This document shows positions 46,513 through 57,454 of a stretch of DNA of 64,000 bases, piece by piece. A model generated the notes under the pieces. That model saw only the letters and a list, made by a program, of their open reading frames with translations, did no database searches and was not told the DNA's origin. The translations under genes and the position numbers were made by a program. This DNA is from Adiantum capillus-veneris (Eukaryota; Streptophyta; Polypodiopsida; Polypodiales; Pteridaceae): assembly GCA_014529385.2 (NCBI GenBank), contig CM043948.1:81263760-81327759 (forward strand), written 5' to 3'. Positions within the stretch are counted from its first letter, which is position 1. Each line of letters opens with the position of its first letter.

Positions 46513-47474
46513 TTGGGACAATACTTTGAGGTTGATGAATCCAATGCGACCATACCAATCACTACTAAGGGATTAGCTGTGAAGGAAATCCTTGATGGTG
46601 GCGCTGGGGTTAGCATTGTGACTAAAAATTGCTGGGAAACTATGGGAAGACCTCACCTTGCGACCACAACCATAGTAGTGAAGATGGCCAATGGGTCTAT
46701 TGTTAACCTATTGGGATGCTAGAAGATCTCAAGATCAAGGTCTTTGGACATAAAATAAGGATTACCTTTGTTGTTATGGATTTCTCCAAACACACTATGG
46801 CATCGGAGATGATCTTAGGATGTCCTTTCATGAGGGAAGCAAAAATGGTCCATGACTGGTCTAAAAACCATGTCTACTTGCAGTTCCAAGATTCTGTCAT
46901 TCGAGTGGATCTTGTGACGGGTCGAGCACATCCTCTAGGAAACAGGTTTATAATTGATCATAGATCTTACACCACAGTTCACTCGGCCCCATTGCAGTAT
47001 TGTTACATGTGTAAAGCAGACACTGATGTTGGGGAAGATTCTCCTTATATGGATGTACTACCTGGGATGACTGAGTCGCACAAAGTGGATTGGATCCACC
47101 TAGTAGCAACCATAGACACTTGGGGAAATAGGGGGACGACCTGGGTAACACCTGAGGGGGATGAAATACCACCACTTGTACCCTTAAACATGCTAGAAGC
47201 AAGGCATATAGCTTCTGATGATCTACAAGATGAAAGTTTGACTGGCATTGAAACCAGTAGCGCCTCACAAGACTATAGCCCACACGATTTGGGTTCAGAA
47301 TCATCAATGGAAATTGACTCTGAGGACGAAGAATCTGAGTTAAATCTTAGTGCAAATGTGGGGACAAACCATTCAGGGCCCAGTGGTAACCTAGATGATA
47401 ATCTATCCAAGGGAGCAGAAGACACAAGTAGTGATTCATCTAGTGAGTCTTCAATTGAAATCGACCGTAATTGA
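46513..47474 (+). pseudogene. T first protease and acidic linker
   Basis: Retropepsin signature EILDGGAGVSIVTKNCWE (D-G-G-A active site, about 46585-46640) and, after a one-base shift near 46716, SEMILGCPFMREAKMVHDW, the second conserved block. It is followed by an acidic Ser-rich linker (SSMEIDSEDEESEL). Position before RT is the normal gypsy order. Confidence 0.85.
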
Positions 47475-47525
47475 GAATTAAACAAGAAGAGTAAGAGATA
47501 TAAGAGGCGACGATATCGAGCAAAT

Positions 47526-50500
47526 GTGCGTGCTAGAATAAATGAAAAGAAATCTACCGCAGAATGGCTTAATTATATAGGGGCATGTGATGCTCATCGA
47601 AAGTTGGTAGATAACTCGGGTGAATACCTTCAAAGGGTTATGTGGTGTAGTCCACAACCCACTGACATCGCACAACTAGAAGCTAAAGAGAAGCCAAGGT
47701 TGAGTCGTACCGTAAGGAGATGACAAAATCGAGAGTTAGCTCAACAACAAAAGGAATCAGAAGTTAAATCACAGTCCACAGAACAACAGGACCCCACAGA
47801 CTTACACCCTGCACCACCTGAACATTTCAAATCCTATACCACAGAGGAACGTAAGGTTGTGTATACAAAGGCCCAAAGAAAACCTATCGATGGGAGCAAT
47901 CGAGTCTATGATGGTCCAGCGATAGTTAAGGAAATAGAGTTAGCAGACCCAGGAGAAGAGTCTAAACCTGTCTTCATTGCCCAAGATCTGATAGCGCGAC
48001 TGAGGAGTGTGTACTTAAAAGAACTTCTCAAGGAATTCACGGATATATTTTCTTGGACATATCATGATATGAAAGGTGTTCCACCTTCCGTGGTGCAGCA
48101 CACAATCCCCATGAATAGCATGGCTAAACTAGTTCAGCAACGACCCTACCCAATGAATCCTAAATATGCAAAGATCATTCAAGAAGAGATTGAAAAGCTT
48201 GTGGAATGCGGATTCATATACCCTATTGAGCACTCAGAATGGGTGTCTCCAATAGTGATTGTGCCAAAAAATAATGGGAAACTCAGAGTGTGCGTAGATC
48301 TCAAGAAGGTCAATGCCGCCACTAGGAGGGACCATTCCCCCTTGCCATATTCGGAACATGTGCTTGAAAGAGTTGCAGGGAAGGAAGCTTATATCTTTTT
48401 AGATGGGTACTCTGGCTACAATCAAATCACAATTGCGCTAGAGGACCAAGCTAAAACAGCCTTTATAACCGAATTTGGAGTGTTTGCATTCCGTGTTATG
48501 TCCTTTGGCTTAACGAATGCCCCTGCTACCTTTCAAAGATTAATAAACACTGCTTTTAGAGAATATTTGAGGGAGTTTTGCGAAGCTTTCTTAGATGACC
48601 TTTGTGTTTATTCCTCTTGAAAAGAACATCTATCATGCTTACGAAAAGTGTTTGAGAAGTACAGCTTGTATCACATCTCCTTAAATCCTTTCAAATGCCA
48701 ATTTTGGGTTAAACATGGAGTCATTTTAGGGCATATAGTGTCCAAAAATGGGATTTCCACAGATGAGAGTAAAATTAAAGCCATTGCTGAATTGCCACCA
48801 CCTGCAAACCATAAGGGAGTTCAAAGATTCATGGGCCATGTTGGTTATTACCGACAGTTTATTTTAAACTTTGCCGAGATAGCTCGTCCTTTGTACAAGC
48901 TTCTTATTGAGTTCCAACGGACCATGGAGTGTGACCATGCTTATGAGTCATTGAAAAAGACCTTGACTAGCGCTCCTATTCTACGAGTGCCCGATTGGAA
49001 TGTAATTTTTCATGTGCATATTGATGCATCGAACTTTGCTATTGGATGTGTTCTAGCTCAACCAAGAGAACATAAGCTGGGCTACCCCATTAGCTTTGCA
49101 AGTCGTCAATTGAATGATGCCGAGAGAAACTACACCACTACAGAGCGAGAAGGTTTAGGTATGATTTATGCAGTGAAGAAATTTTTCTACTACCTTCTGG
49201 CCAACAAGTTTTTTTTCTATGTTGATCATCAAGCCTTGTTGTATCTCGTAAATAAACCTTGTTCCACGGGAAGAATTACACGATGGTTGCTAATTCTCCT
49301 TGAGTTTGATTTTACCATTGTGGTGAGACCTTGTAAAAGACATGTCATGGCGGATCATTTGTCTCGCATACCCAATGGTGAAGCCCCTACTGGAGTCGAT
49401 GATAAATTACCTGATACTTCTCTATTCCTAGTCGAAACCATACCTGAATGGAGTGAGAAGATTGTGAACTTTCTAATTAATGGTTTTCCACCCAAAGAGC
49501 TTCGTAAGGACATAGCTCGAAAACTGTTAAAAGAATGTGAACCTTACTCTCTCATTGCAGGAACTCTCTACAGGCTAGGGAAGGACGATATTATGAGACG
49601 TTGTGCCCGTGAGGATGAGTATTTGTACATAATGCAAGAAGCCCACATGGGTATAGCTGGAGGAAATTTCTCGAGGGGACTAACAGCTAGGAAGGTGTTG
49701 CAATCAGGCTATTGGTGGCCAACCTTATTTAAGGATGCATCACTTTTTGCAAAAGGATGTGATGAATGCCAACGTTACAAGATCACTCAACGAAAGGATA
49801 GGATGCCCTTACATCGTGTTAAAGTGACTCAACCATTTGAAAAATGGGGTTTGGACTTTGTAGGCCCAATTAGTCTGGCAGCTCGTAGCACCCAATCTCG
49901 ATATATTATCGTTGCCACTGACTATGTAACAAAGTGGGCGGAAGCCAGGGTGACAAGAAAGGCTGATGCGAGGTCAACTACCAAGTTTCTCTTTGAGAAC
50001 ATTATTACAAGATTTGGTTGTCCCTTTGAGATTGTGAGTGACAATGGTACTCATTTTATAAATGGAGTAATCAAAGAACTCACTACTAACTTCATGATAG
50101 CTCACCATAAGTCCACACCTTATTATCCGCAAGCAAATGGCCAAGCTGAGAGCACCAATAAAACCTTAATCTCTATCTTGACCAAAACGGTGGAAGCTCA
50201 TCGCACAAATTGGGATTTAAAGTTAACTTCATCTTTATGGGCTTATCGTACTGCGTACAAAGTTGTCATTAATTGCACACCGTTTAAGATGGTGTATGGC
50301 CAAGAAGCGGTTATGCCATGGGAGTTTGTCGTTCCTAGTCTTCGATTAACTACTCAAGAAGGTTGGGATGGTAACCCTTTAGTTGAGCGATTATATATCC
50401 TTGAAAGGCTAGATGAAGAGAGGCAATTAGCTGTGCAAAATGCACTTGTGGAGAAAGATACGAGGAAGAAATGGTTTGACCATCATCTAAAGAACAAAGA

Positions 50501-50880
50501 TATCAATGTTGGTGATAAAGTCCTTATGTATGGAGTACGTAACGAAAAGAAAAAGTTGAAATATGCTGGAAAAGTACCATATAGAGTATGTGAGATCACC
50601 ACACAAGGAACCATTCGTGTGGAGACTCTTGATGGAGTTGAAACCATCGGATTCCTCAATGGGAGAAAATTTAAAAGATACTATGATCCTTTAAGCCAAG
50701 AGAAGCTACGTGCCATCCATACAAAAAAGACAGCCAAGGATCAAACAGAATTGAAAAAGATACAAGCTCAAGCTGAGGCGAAAGAGCACCAACAACGCAT
50801 AAAACGCCAGCGAGAGGCTAACCTTGGAGTTACACATGCATTCCACGTTGAAACAGAGGATGATTGGTTGGACTCTGACA
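47526..50880 (+). pseudogene. T reverse transcriptase, RNase H and integrase
   Basis: One frame with TGAs at 47721 and 48618. Linker; RT EEIEKLVECGFIYPI, SEWVSPIVIVPKNNGK, FGVFAFRVMSFGLTNAPATFQR and the catalytic FLDD at 48588-48599; RNase H HVHIDASNFAIGCVLAQ, YTTTEREGLGMIYA, YVDHQALLYLV; integrase EAHMGIAGGNFSRG...CDECQ (second His of the finger is Asn), WGLDFVGPIS, EIVSDNGTHF, NGQAESTNKT (D,D,E). The frame runs on, without a stop, into the second protease domain. No archaeal-type RNase H is present. Confidence 0.92.
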
Positions 50881-51194
50881 CGCCTCTACGATACCCTATT
50901 GAGTTAAATATTGCCTATGGAAAAGTGCTATATAACGCCTTATTGGACACAGGTGCTAAATATAATCTGCTATCATATGGGGTGTGGCGTCAGTGAGGGA
51001 AGCCACCTCTATCTGAGAGTATTATCCAAGTCAAGGGTGTCAACAAGAAAAAACTACAGTTTTTGGAATCTGGCACACTTCTGTCAGTTATGACCATGGG
51101 GTTGTAGCTCAAGACTTTTTGGTCATGCCTACTGGAACTATGGAGGGTAATATAAACCTAGGATGCACATGGATGATAGCCACCAAATGCACTA
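50881..51194 (+). pseudogene. T second retropepsin-like domain, after integrase
   Basis: The integrase frame continues to PIELNIAYGKVLYNALLD then TGAKYNLLS: an aspartic-protease active site (D-T-G-A). After a TGA (50994-50996) the same frame reads SESIIQVKGVNKKKLQ, then shifts near 51090 to HGVVAQDFLVMPTG and NLGCTWMIATKCTIDWG, the usual distal block of retropepsins (L-G-x-x-W ... I-D-W). A complete though broken protease fold is thus encoded downstream of integrase, in addition to the one before RT. I know of no standard gypsy lineage with this order. Confidence 0.75.
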
Positions 51195-52057
51195 TTGATT
51201 GGGGGTGTCACAACGCAAAAACCAACTCTTATCCCTACGACTCAAGCCATAGTCCCTAAGATATTGCCCAAGGAAATAAAACCCAAGACATTGCATGTCC
51301 AGGAGGTTGAACCATACGTCACCATAGCCCAACTCTCTAGAGCTTCAACTGATGTAGTTGAAAGAAAGCTTGAGACACACAAGAACCATCCTAATATAAC
51401 AAATAAAATATACAAGTGGGTCCCTAAAGCTTCTTTAGTGACCATGGCTGATGCTAAAAAATGGAAGCCTCGTAAGAAACATCCCACTCACTCCAAGAAA
51501 TGTAAAGAAACATGTCATTGGATTCCTAAACGGCTATTGGAAGCCCAAGGATACTATGAAGGAAATGATCAAATCTAGGTGCCCAAACGTAAATTGTACT
51601 CTTACCTGTCACTTGGCCCATATAAACCCAATCTTGTGGCTCCAAAACAAATTGAAAATCGTGGAAAGGAAAAAATCACGGAATGTTACACACCCACTCT
51701 AGAGCTATTTTGGGTACCAAAGAAAGAACGATTTGTTCCACCTAGCTCAGGAACAGGGAAATCAAATGAAGCTTCTTGCTCTTCATGTAGTTCCTATATG
51801 CAAATAGAAGCTTCGACACAACCTTCACCTACCATTGTACATATCCATACAAGCAAGAAAGAGTTTGCACCTCCCGTTGTAGGTTCACCACCTACAACAA
51901 TGTTGCAAATAAAATCATGGGAGAGTACCTTACCACCCTTGCAACTAGATGAAACACATAGGGCGATCGAAAACTATTGGTTAAAGACTTCACCCATACC
52001 AACTTGGAACAATTGGTTTCAAAAGGTGACAACATCATTCCAAAAGGTATGATCTAC
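51195..52057 (+). pseudogene. T extra 3' frame with W-V/I-P-K repeats
   Basis: Continues from the second protease. One frame with a TAG at 51576 (probably TGG to TAG). Four similarly spaced motifs: KWVPKASL, HWIPKRLL, VPKRKLYS right after the stop, and FWVPKKERF. Later sequence is Ser/Pro/Thr-rich and ends TSPIPTWNNWFQ. No transmembrane stretch, so nothing supports an envelope protein. Position corresponds to the extra ORF of Athila/Tat elements; function unknown. Confidence 0.7.
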
Positions 52058-52073
52058 CCAAGGAAGGGGGGAG
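52058..52073 (+). other. Second polypurine-like tract inside T
   Basis: CCAAGGAAGGGGGGAG followed by TGTTTGCTGACATCC. It has the look of a polypurine tract next to an LTR, almost the same as the true one at 53956-53967. Confidence 0.55.
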
Positions 52074-52358
52074 TGTTTGCTGACATCCATCATTCACTTG
52101 CTTCCCTCTCAACCTTCCTCCCTGACCTCTCAATCTCCAATCCTAGGGAATGTATATATAAAGCCTTATACTAGCTAGCAAACAAACAAAAAAATATTAT
52201 TATTATTTTTTTAAAGTAAAAGAGCAAGAGCGACTAGCAACGAGAGAGCACCCTATCAGATCCTACACATAAGTCTAAATTCACCATGTCACATCAAGCA
52301 GCACACAAAAACAACTCATGTTTTAAAGACCTAACCAAATCTATCTATATTCTCAGAG
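52074..52358 (+). other. LTR-like start with TATA box
   Basis: After the tract, TG begins a stretch with TATATATAAAG at about 52153-52163. It could be a 3' LTR of another element or part of the T tail. No matching copy exists in the window and no right edge is visible. Confidence 0.4.
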
Positions 52359-52802
52359 ATGGCTCGTTCACCAGAGGCATGCGCTTCTATTTTTTATGAA
52401 AGGTACCCTTTTTCTTTTTCTCAAGTGTTTCACATCTACTACCCTGTACTTTCTTGCGAATGGGATTTGGTAGAGAGACTTGTGCTTGAGCGAAATTTTG
52501 AGGAGTTAGAATGGATGATACGTCTATGGATAACTAGTGATCCCTACCCAGTAGCGAATGTTTCTCCGGTGGCACATGCTTATTCTTTTGCACAAGATGA
52601 GTATCCACGCATCGCGAGGTTCTTGATTAACACGCTTACGCAAGAGGATGATGAAGAAGAAATAATAGAGACCGAGGAAGACTATGGCTCCACGGAAAAT
52701 GATTTCGTTTATCTAGATGATGAGGATAGAGGCCTAGCCTTAGGGTGGCCACCGGTTTATATAATATCCTCTTTCCTTGATTCTATAAGGGATGACAGAT
52801 AG
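52359..52802 (+). CDS. Small acidic ORF of unknown function in the T tail
   Basis: 147 codons from ATG (MARSPEACASIFYERYP) to TAG. The centre is hydrophobic-aromatic with Leu-rich helices (LVERLVLERNFEELEW), the C-terminus strongly acidic (EDDEEEIIETEEDYG). I do not recognise it. Intact in a region where all other frames are broken, but short enough to be chance; a protein-like composition argues modestly for coding. Confidence 0.4.
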   Translation: MARSPEACASIFYERYPFSFSQVFHIYYPVLSCEWDLVERLVLERNFEELEWMIRLWITSDPYPVANVSPVAHAYSFAQDEYPRIARFLINTLTQEDDEEEIIETEEDYGSTENDFVYLDDEDRGLALGWPPVYIISSFLDSIRDDR

Positions 52803-53955
52803 GTAGGTTAGGGGTCTGGATTGTGTTTTGAGTTTGCTCTCTAGGAGTTTTAATTTTTTCACACTAACATGCCTCCTAGAGGTATAGTGCTTGTTTTTTG
52901 GATGTGTTAAGGTAGGACTTATATGGATTTCCATCCACATGGTTGAGGACATCTACTTCAAAGAAATGAGCAACTCCATACCTCGAGGTGTACGACTTTC
53001 CATGATTCATGTTGGTGGATATGTATAATTGCTAATAATGATTTTTCATGGTTTGTTTGAGTGCAATAGTTATGTTTGTTATCTGCCATTATAGATGTAT
53101 AAATTTGTCTTTGCTTAAGTTGATGGAACTAGAGTTTAATCTTATGGATGAGCCTTGAGATTAGGAGACCGTGACTTTAGGTTAACTCATTTACTTGACC
53201 ACTAGGCCAAGCGGATAAAATTATCTGAGTATTTGAGACCTTAGGAATGTTTAAGGCATAGAGAAGCTTGCTCACTTAAACAACAAAAACACTAGTGAGA
53301 ATACAAAGGAAATGGAAGCAAAAAACATAAGTGCCACAAATGAAAAATCTAATGCTGGAAGAGAAATCCTGGCTTGATTTGGTACTTCACTCACATGTAT
53401 TGTCTATGGTACTAGAGCCCTAGAGGTTCCCAGTGTGGGCGCTTTTCTTTGAGAAGCAAAAAGCCCCGGACACACACGTCAAATGATTGTGAACCAAAGT
53501 AAAAAAGAAAAAAAGAAAAAAATGAATGACATTTAAAAGACTTCCATCGAGCTTACAGTTAACATTTCAAGCTTTTGTTTGCAGTTGTGAGAGCTAGTTG
53601 GCTAATCAAAGCTGAAAAGCACAATTAAGGAATCTTGCATTTAGATAATCTTCTTAGCTTAGCTAGTACTAGAGTAGTTGTTTTAACCTTAGTCAAAGCT
53701 AACTAATTGATAGACTCACCCATAAGCCCAAAACTCTTGATTAATTAATTTACTCAAAGTGTGATTTATTTGTCCTTAATGGAAGTCTAACATTTCATAA
53801 ATCTTGTATTTACTCACTTCCACATGTACTTTACATTTCCCTCATGATTTATGGACATAACAGTGACTTTGCCTTGCAGATTCAAATCCAGATGCTCTAC
53901 AACATGGACATAACAAGCTTCAACTCAATAGCTTCCGAGGACGGAATCTACATCA
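52803..53955 (+). other. T 3' tail without recognised genes
   Basis: AT-rich. Near the end a short frame reads DGIYIRKGGM across the polypurine tract, comparable to GMIYPRKGGV across the tract at 52058. Confidence 0.6.
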
Positions 53956-53967
53956 GGAAGGGGGGCA
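53956..53967 (+). other. Polypurine tract of T
   Basis: AGGAAGGGGGGCA directly before the 3' LTR (TGTTAACCC). Confidence 0.85.
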
Positions 53968-54275
53968 TGTTAACCCTCGTGGCTCACGGACACCCTATCG
54001 CCTACGACAGACGCCGTATTATTTATTAAGTAGAGTCAGGCACCGGGCTTGTCGGTCCAATAGGAAAAGGGTAGAGTGATCGCCGATGAGAGGCGCACTC
54101 TAACTGGAACACGCAAGGGTTAGTTGGCTAGGTATGGGCGCCCAAATGTGAATGGGGAGAGCTCATATAAAAGTCACCTAAACCTAAAATTGACCTATTC
54201 TCTCAGTGTGCAATAGAAGAAGTGCTCTTGCCCTATCTCCATCCCCATCTCCATTGTGTGCTCACAGGTGTGTGT

Positions 54276-54357
<82 letters not shown>

Positions 54358-54623
54358 TCTTGAGGGAAAGAGGGAGAGAGTGTGTGTGTGATCGAGCATT
54401 GCGACGGCACCTGCAGTGGCGAGGCGGTTGAGCGCAGTACGACGGCGGCTCCCTCTTCTTCGCGGCGAGGAATCCTTCACGGCGACAAGCGCAGGGAGGT
54501 GAGTAACACACCCTTGCTCTCTGTGAGCTTGCTAGGCCTGCTAGTTGTGTGCTTGCAGCCTTCGTGGCTCGCACATGGTGCTCGGCAAGTCCCTAGCTCC
54601 GACACATGCGGCAAACGCGCGCA
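53968..54623 (+). repeat. 3' LTR of T (656 bp)
   Basis: TGTTAACCC...GCGCGCA. TATA at 54166-54173, GT tract 54269-54354. About eight substitutions against the 5' LTR in the first ~235 bases. Confidence 0.93.
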
Positions 54624-54628
54624 CAATC
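54624..54628. repeat. Right target duplication of T (CAATC)
   Basis: Perfect match to 32464-32468. Confidence 0.93.
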
Positions 54629-55505
54629 CTACTGAAGTAGGTCAACCCTTGTAGCTTATCAAATAGGTCTTCTACCCGTGGAATGGGAAACCTATTCTTG
54701 ATAGTGATCATATACAATATGTGCCATCTTTCTTTTGCACTAATAACACGGGTGAACAAAATGGAGATGAGCTAGGCCTAACCATGCCCTTCTCAACTAA
54801 CTCATGCACTTGCCGTATAATCTCCTCTTGCTGAGCTTGGGAAACTCTATAAGGAGGTTTATTAGGAGGTGAACTTCCCGGAAGAAGTTCAACTGCATGG
54901 TCATCATTGCCTCGCTTAGGAGGTAGTTCACAAGAGATGTTGTCAATAAAAACATCTTGAAATTCCTTGAGAAAATTGGATAACTCTAATTCCTTGTGAT
55001 TGTTTATATTTTCTTCTGCTAAAGCATTAGGTTCATTTTGAGACTCTTTAACAAAAATCATGTACACAGAAATAGAGATCTTTATTGACTTATTGAAAGC
55101 TTGCGTATGTACAATGGCTATGGTGTTGCCCAACTCCTTAGCATCTATGTACATATATTTTTCCCTGAACCAAAAGTAGATTTGCCTTTCAGGGAATTTA
55201 ACATTGGTAGCCATGCAATCAAACCATGGTGCCCCTAGGATTACATCCTCGTGCTTGAGAGTAGAGATAAAGAAATCCTCCTTGTCCACATAGTTTTGGA
55301 CATGAAGCCTCAATTTCCCAATTAAGGGAGTGACTGAGGCTTCTTGCCCCTTGAAAGCACCATCGGCAGGTGGGACATCTCCCATCTCATAGGCTTGGAT
55401 GCCTAGCTTGGTGGCCAACTCTTTCCCCAAGCATGGCATAGAGGAGATCCTTTGTGGTGAGCATCCTCTTCTTGGATTTCGACAAGGTAGCACTAGTAGG
55501 CTCAT
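54629..55505 (-). pseudogene. G protease and start of reverse transcriptase
   Basis: Minus strand: KELATKLGIQ, LRLHVQNYVDKEDFF, HEDVILGAPWFD (distal protease block), then FLKEFQDVFIDN, LPPKRGNDDHAVEL, PYRVSQAQQEEI, VRPSSSPFCSPVLLVQKKDG and, after a shift near 54710, ITIKNRFPIPRVEDL and LTYFSRI at the T junction. The DTGA/DCGA active-site block is not visible between TKDLLYAMLG and KELATKLG, suggesting a small deletion there. Confidence 0.88.
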
Positions 55506-57038
55506 TTAGTGTATTCTTGTGGGGACAAGCATGATAAGCATACCCTTTCTCCCCGCACTTGAAACAACGGTTATCTTTATGATAATGCTCTAGCTCTCCA
55601 GGAGAGAGTTTATTTTTGCCTTTATAAACTCCCTTCTCCTTAGCTTTGTTGTTGTTGGCGTTGCCTTTAGGAGACTTTTGGACATTGTCCTTCCCCTTAG
55701 GCTCATTATTACGGTCCTTGGTCTTTGTGGGCTTAGGATTTCTCTTAGCCCCTTGTTGGAAATTGATTTGTGAAGCCACCATGGTATGGTGTATGACTAC
55801 AGATATGGTGCGTGGCCTTTGGGAGTTGACATACTCCACCATATTTTCAATTAAACCTGCAAATTTTTTTTGTTTTTGCTATCTAAAATCCATATTTATG
55901 AAGATAGTGGCTTTGAGATGAAAATCCCAAAACTTATTTACATATTTGTGAATAGATTTGTAGGCAGAGAGCTTCAAGCTTCACCATTCAATGAGTACTT
56001 TGTCTTTGGCATCGGTAGCCAGAAACTTCTTAATGGTGGAGGTTCTTAAAGCTTTCCATGTTCGTGGAGCTTCACCATTTTCTCATAGGCTAGATCACCA
56101 TTGCCTAGTGGACTTTTGAAAATGCCTAGCTACATGGTGTAGCTTAGAGGACTCCGTGAAGCCCTCATCTCCAGACGCCGCATCGAATTGTTGGATGAAG
56201 GCCAAGACTTTGTCCATAGCAACAAAGGTGCCATCGTAGTTAAGGAAAGAGATGTTCTTTCCTCCCTCTTTGAATTGTTTGATCTTGGACGACCTCTTCC
56301 ATGCGGCATAAGATTTCCTATGGCCTCTTCTTTTAGGTGGTTCAAAAGCTACACCATCACTTTCTTCAGAAGAGGAAATATTTGAGGAGGATGGAAAAGA
56401 GAGTGACCTCTTTCTTGCATTTTTCTTCCATTGTTCCTCCTTGTCTGCACCATCACTTTTTTCATAAGAGAAAGAGGATGAAGAAGATGGAGAAGAGGGT
56501 GACCTCTTTCTCGCCTTTTTCTTCTCTTGTTTTCTCTCGTCCCTCTTTGAATTATGGTGTGGAGAAGTATGCGATGATCTTCTCCGTTTAGGGGATGTTG
56601 GAGAGTGTTTCTCCCACCGTCTTCGTAAAGCCATCTCCATCAAGGTGGTAGGAGACTCACTCCATTCTCGTTCTTTTGGTGGGGGCTCTACCATTGAAAC
56701 TTGAGTTCTCCTTTGGGAAGGAGATGCACCATCAAATAGTAGATTTTTGAGCCCTTCGTACGGATCCTCTTCTTCTTCCCTTATTGGAGAGAGGCCTCTT
56801 TTGGAAGTATCACAAGGAGGCTTCCTAGGTACTCTCTCTTTCTGTTGGTAGGGAGTTTGGAGAATCCCATGAGCATGTAGCTTCCATTGCACTTCACTTT
56901 GGAGGGACGGATTGCCATGGCTGTTGAAGCCTAGTAACAACGTAATTAACAAGCCATAGGGGCATTATTACTGGCATGTTCATTAGCAAAATCAAAGCTA
57001 TCAACATTAATTTCACTCTCTTTACTATTGACAGCCAT
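55387..57038 (-). pseudogene. G gag
   Basis: Start ATG at 57038-57036 (MAVNSKESEINVDSF), a shift near 56955, then a long open part to about 56095: a Ser/Arg-rich segment with two ~30-residue repeats (KARKRSPSSPSSSSS and KNARKRSLSFPSSS), and a gag core (NISFLNYDGTFVAMDKVLAFIQQFDA). After further stops it goes on as KFWDFHLKATIF, MVEYVNSQRPR, a Lys-rich stretch, and the zinc knuckle CFKCGEKGYAYHAC (His replaced by Tyr). Confidence 0.85.
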
Positions 57039-57454
57039 TCTAACGACTTTTAGCTGTAAAATTTTTTAATGTACTTTGGCATTGCAAGCCCTAGTTGCTA
57101 CTCCTCTTAACCCCTTTAGAAAAGCACTCAAGCTCTTGTACCCGTGGCTCACATATCATTAATTGCAAGTAATAGAAGAGAGGGTCTTTCACCACCAAAA
57201 CAGTATCGACTCCTGTCAAGCTTCTAATAGATCAATAGTGGTTAAGCATGTAGGCAAGCCCTGTAGGACTCCACTATTACGACCATAGCTCTTGATGGTG
57301 ATGCCCCGTTATCTGCACAAAGCAGGTGCACTACAAGGCTAATAAATCCCTATTATACTTACTCAATTGCAATTAATAATACCAACCATTTATAGTTACC
57401 TTGAGGAACTCTTTTCTTGAGCAAGAAAACAGAAAACTTGTGCTCTAATACCAA
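57039..57454 (-). other. G leader and mutated primer-binding site
   Basis: About 400 bp non-coding. At 57442-57453 the minus strand reads TGGTATTAGAGC, one base off the initiator-Met site (C to T), one base from the LTR. Confidence 0.8.

Larger units (their letters stand above)
32469..54623 (+). mobile_element. T: 22-kb Ty3/gypsy element with extra protease, hosting N1
   Basis: LTRs at 32469-33049 and 53968-54623 in the same orientation, flanked by the duplication CAATC. Removing T rejoins the G reverse transcriptase in frame (S-R-I to D-L-K-S). Internal order: tRNA-Asp-like primer-binding site, repeat-bearing leader, long gag, [N1], gag end, protease, RT, RNase H, integrase, second protease-like domain, extra frame, ~1.9 kb tail with a small frame, polypurine tract. 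Only one RNase H is present, so it is nearer Athila-like than Tat-like elements (inference). LTRs differ by about 3% in the part compared by eye. Confidence 0.9.

Noticed and set aside
47859-50996. Archaeal-type second RNase H in T
   Set aside because: After the Ty3 RNase H the sequence goes straight to the integrase zinc finger; no FDGS or NNEAEY block is present.
51195-52057. Envelope gene of an errantivirus-like element
   Set aside because: Position fits, but there is no signal peptide, membrane segment or cleavage motif.
54195-54574. Tandem repeats considered as a CRISPR array
   Set aside because: No spacer-repeat alternation; it is a pure GT tract in a retrotransposon LTR of a plant genome.
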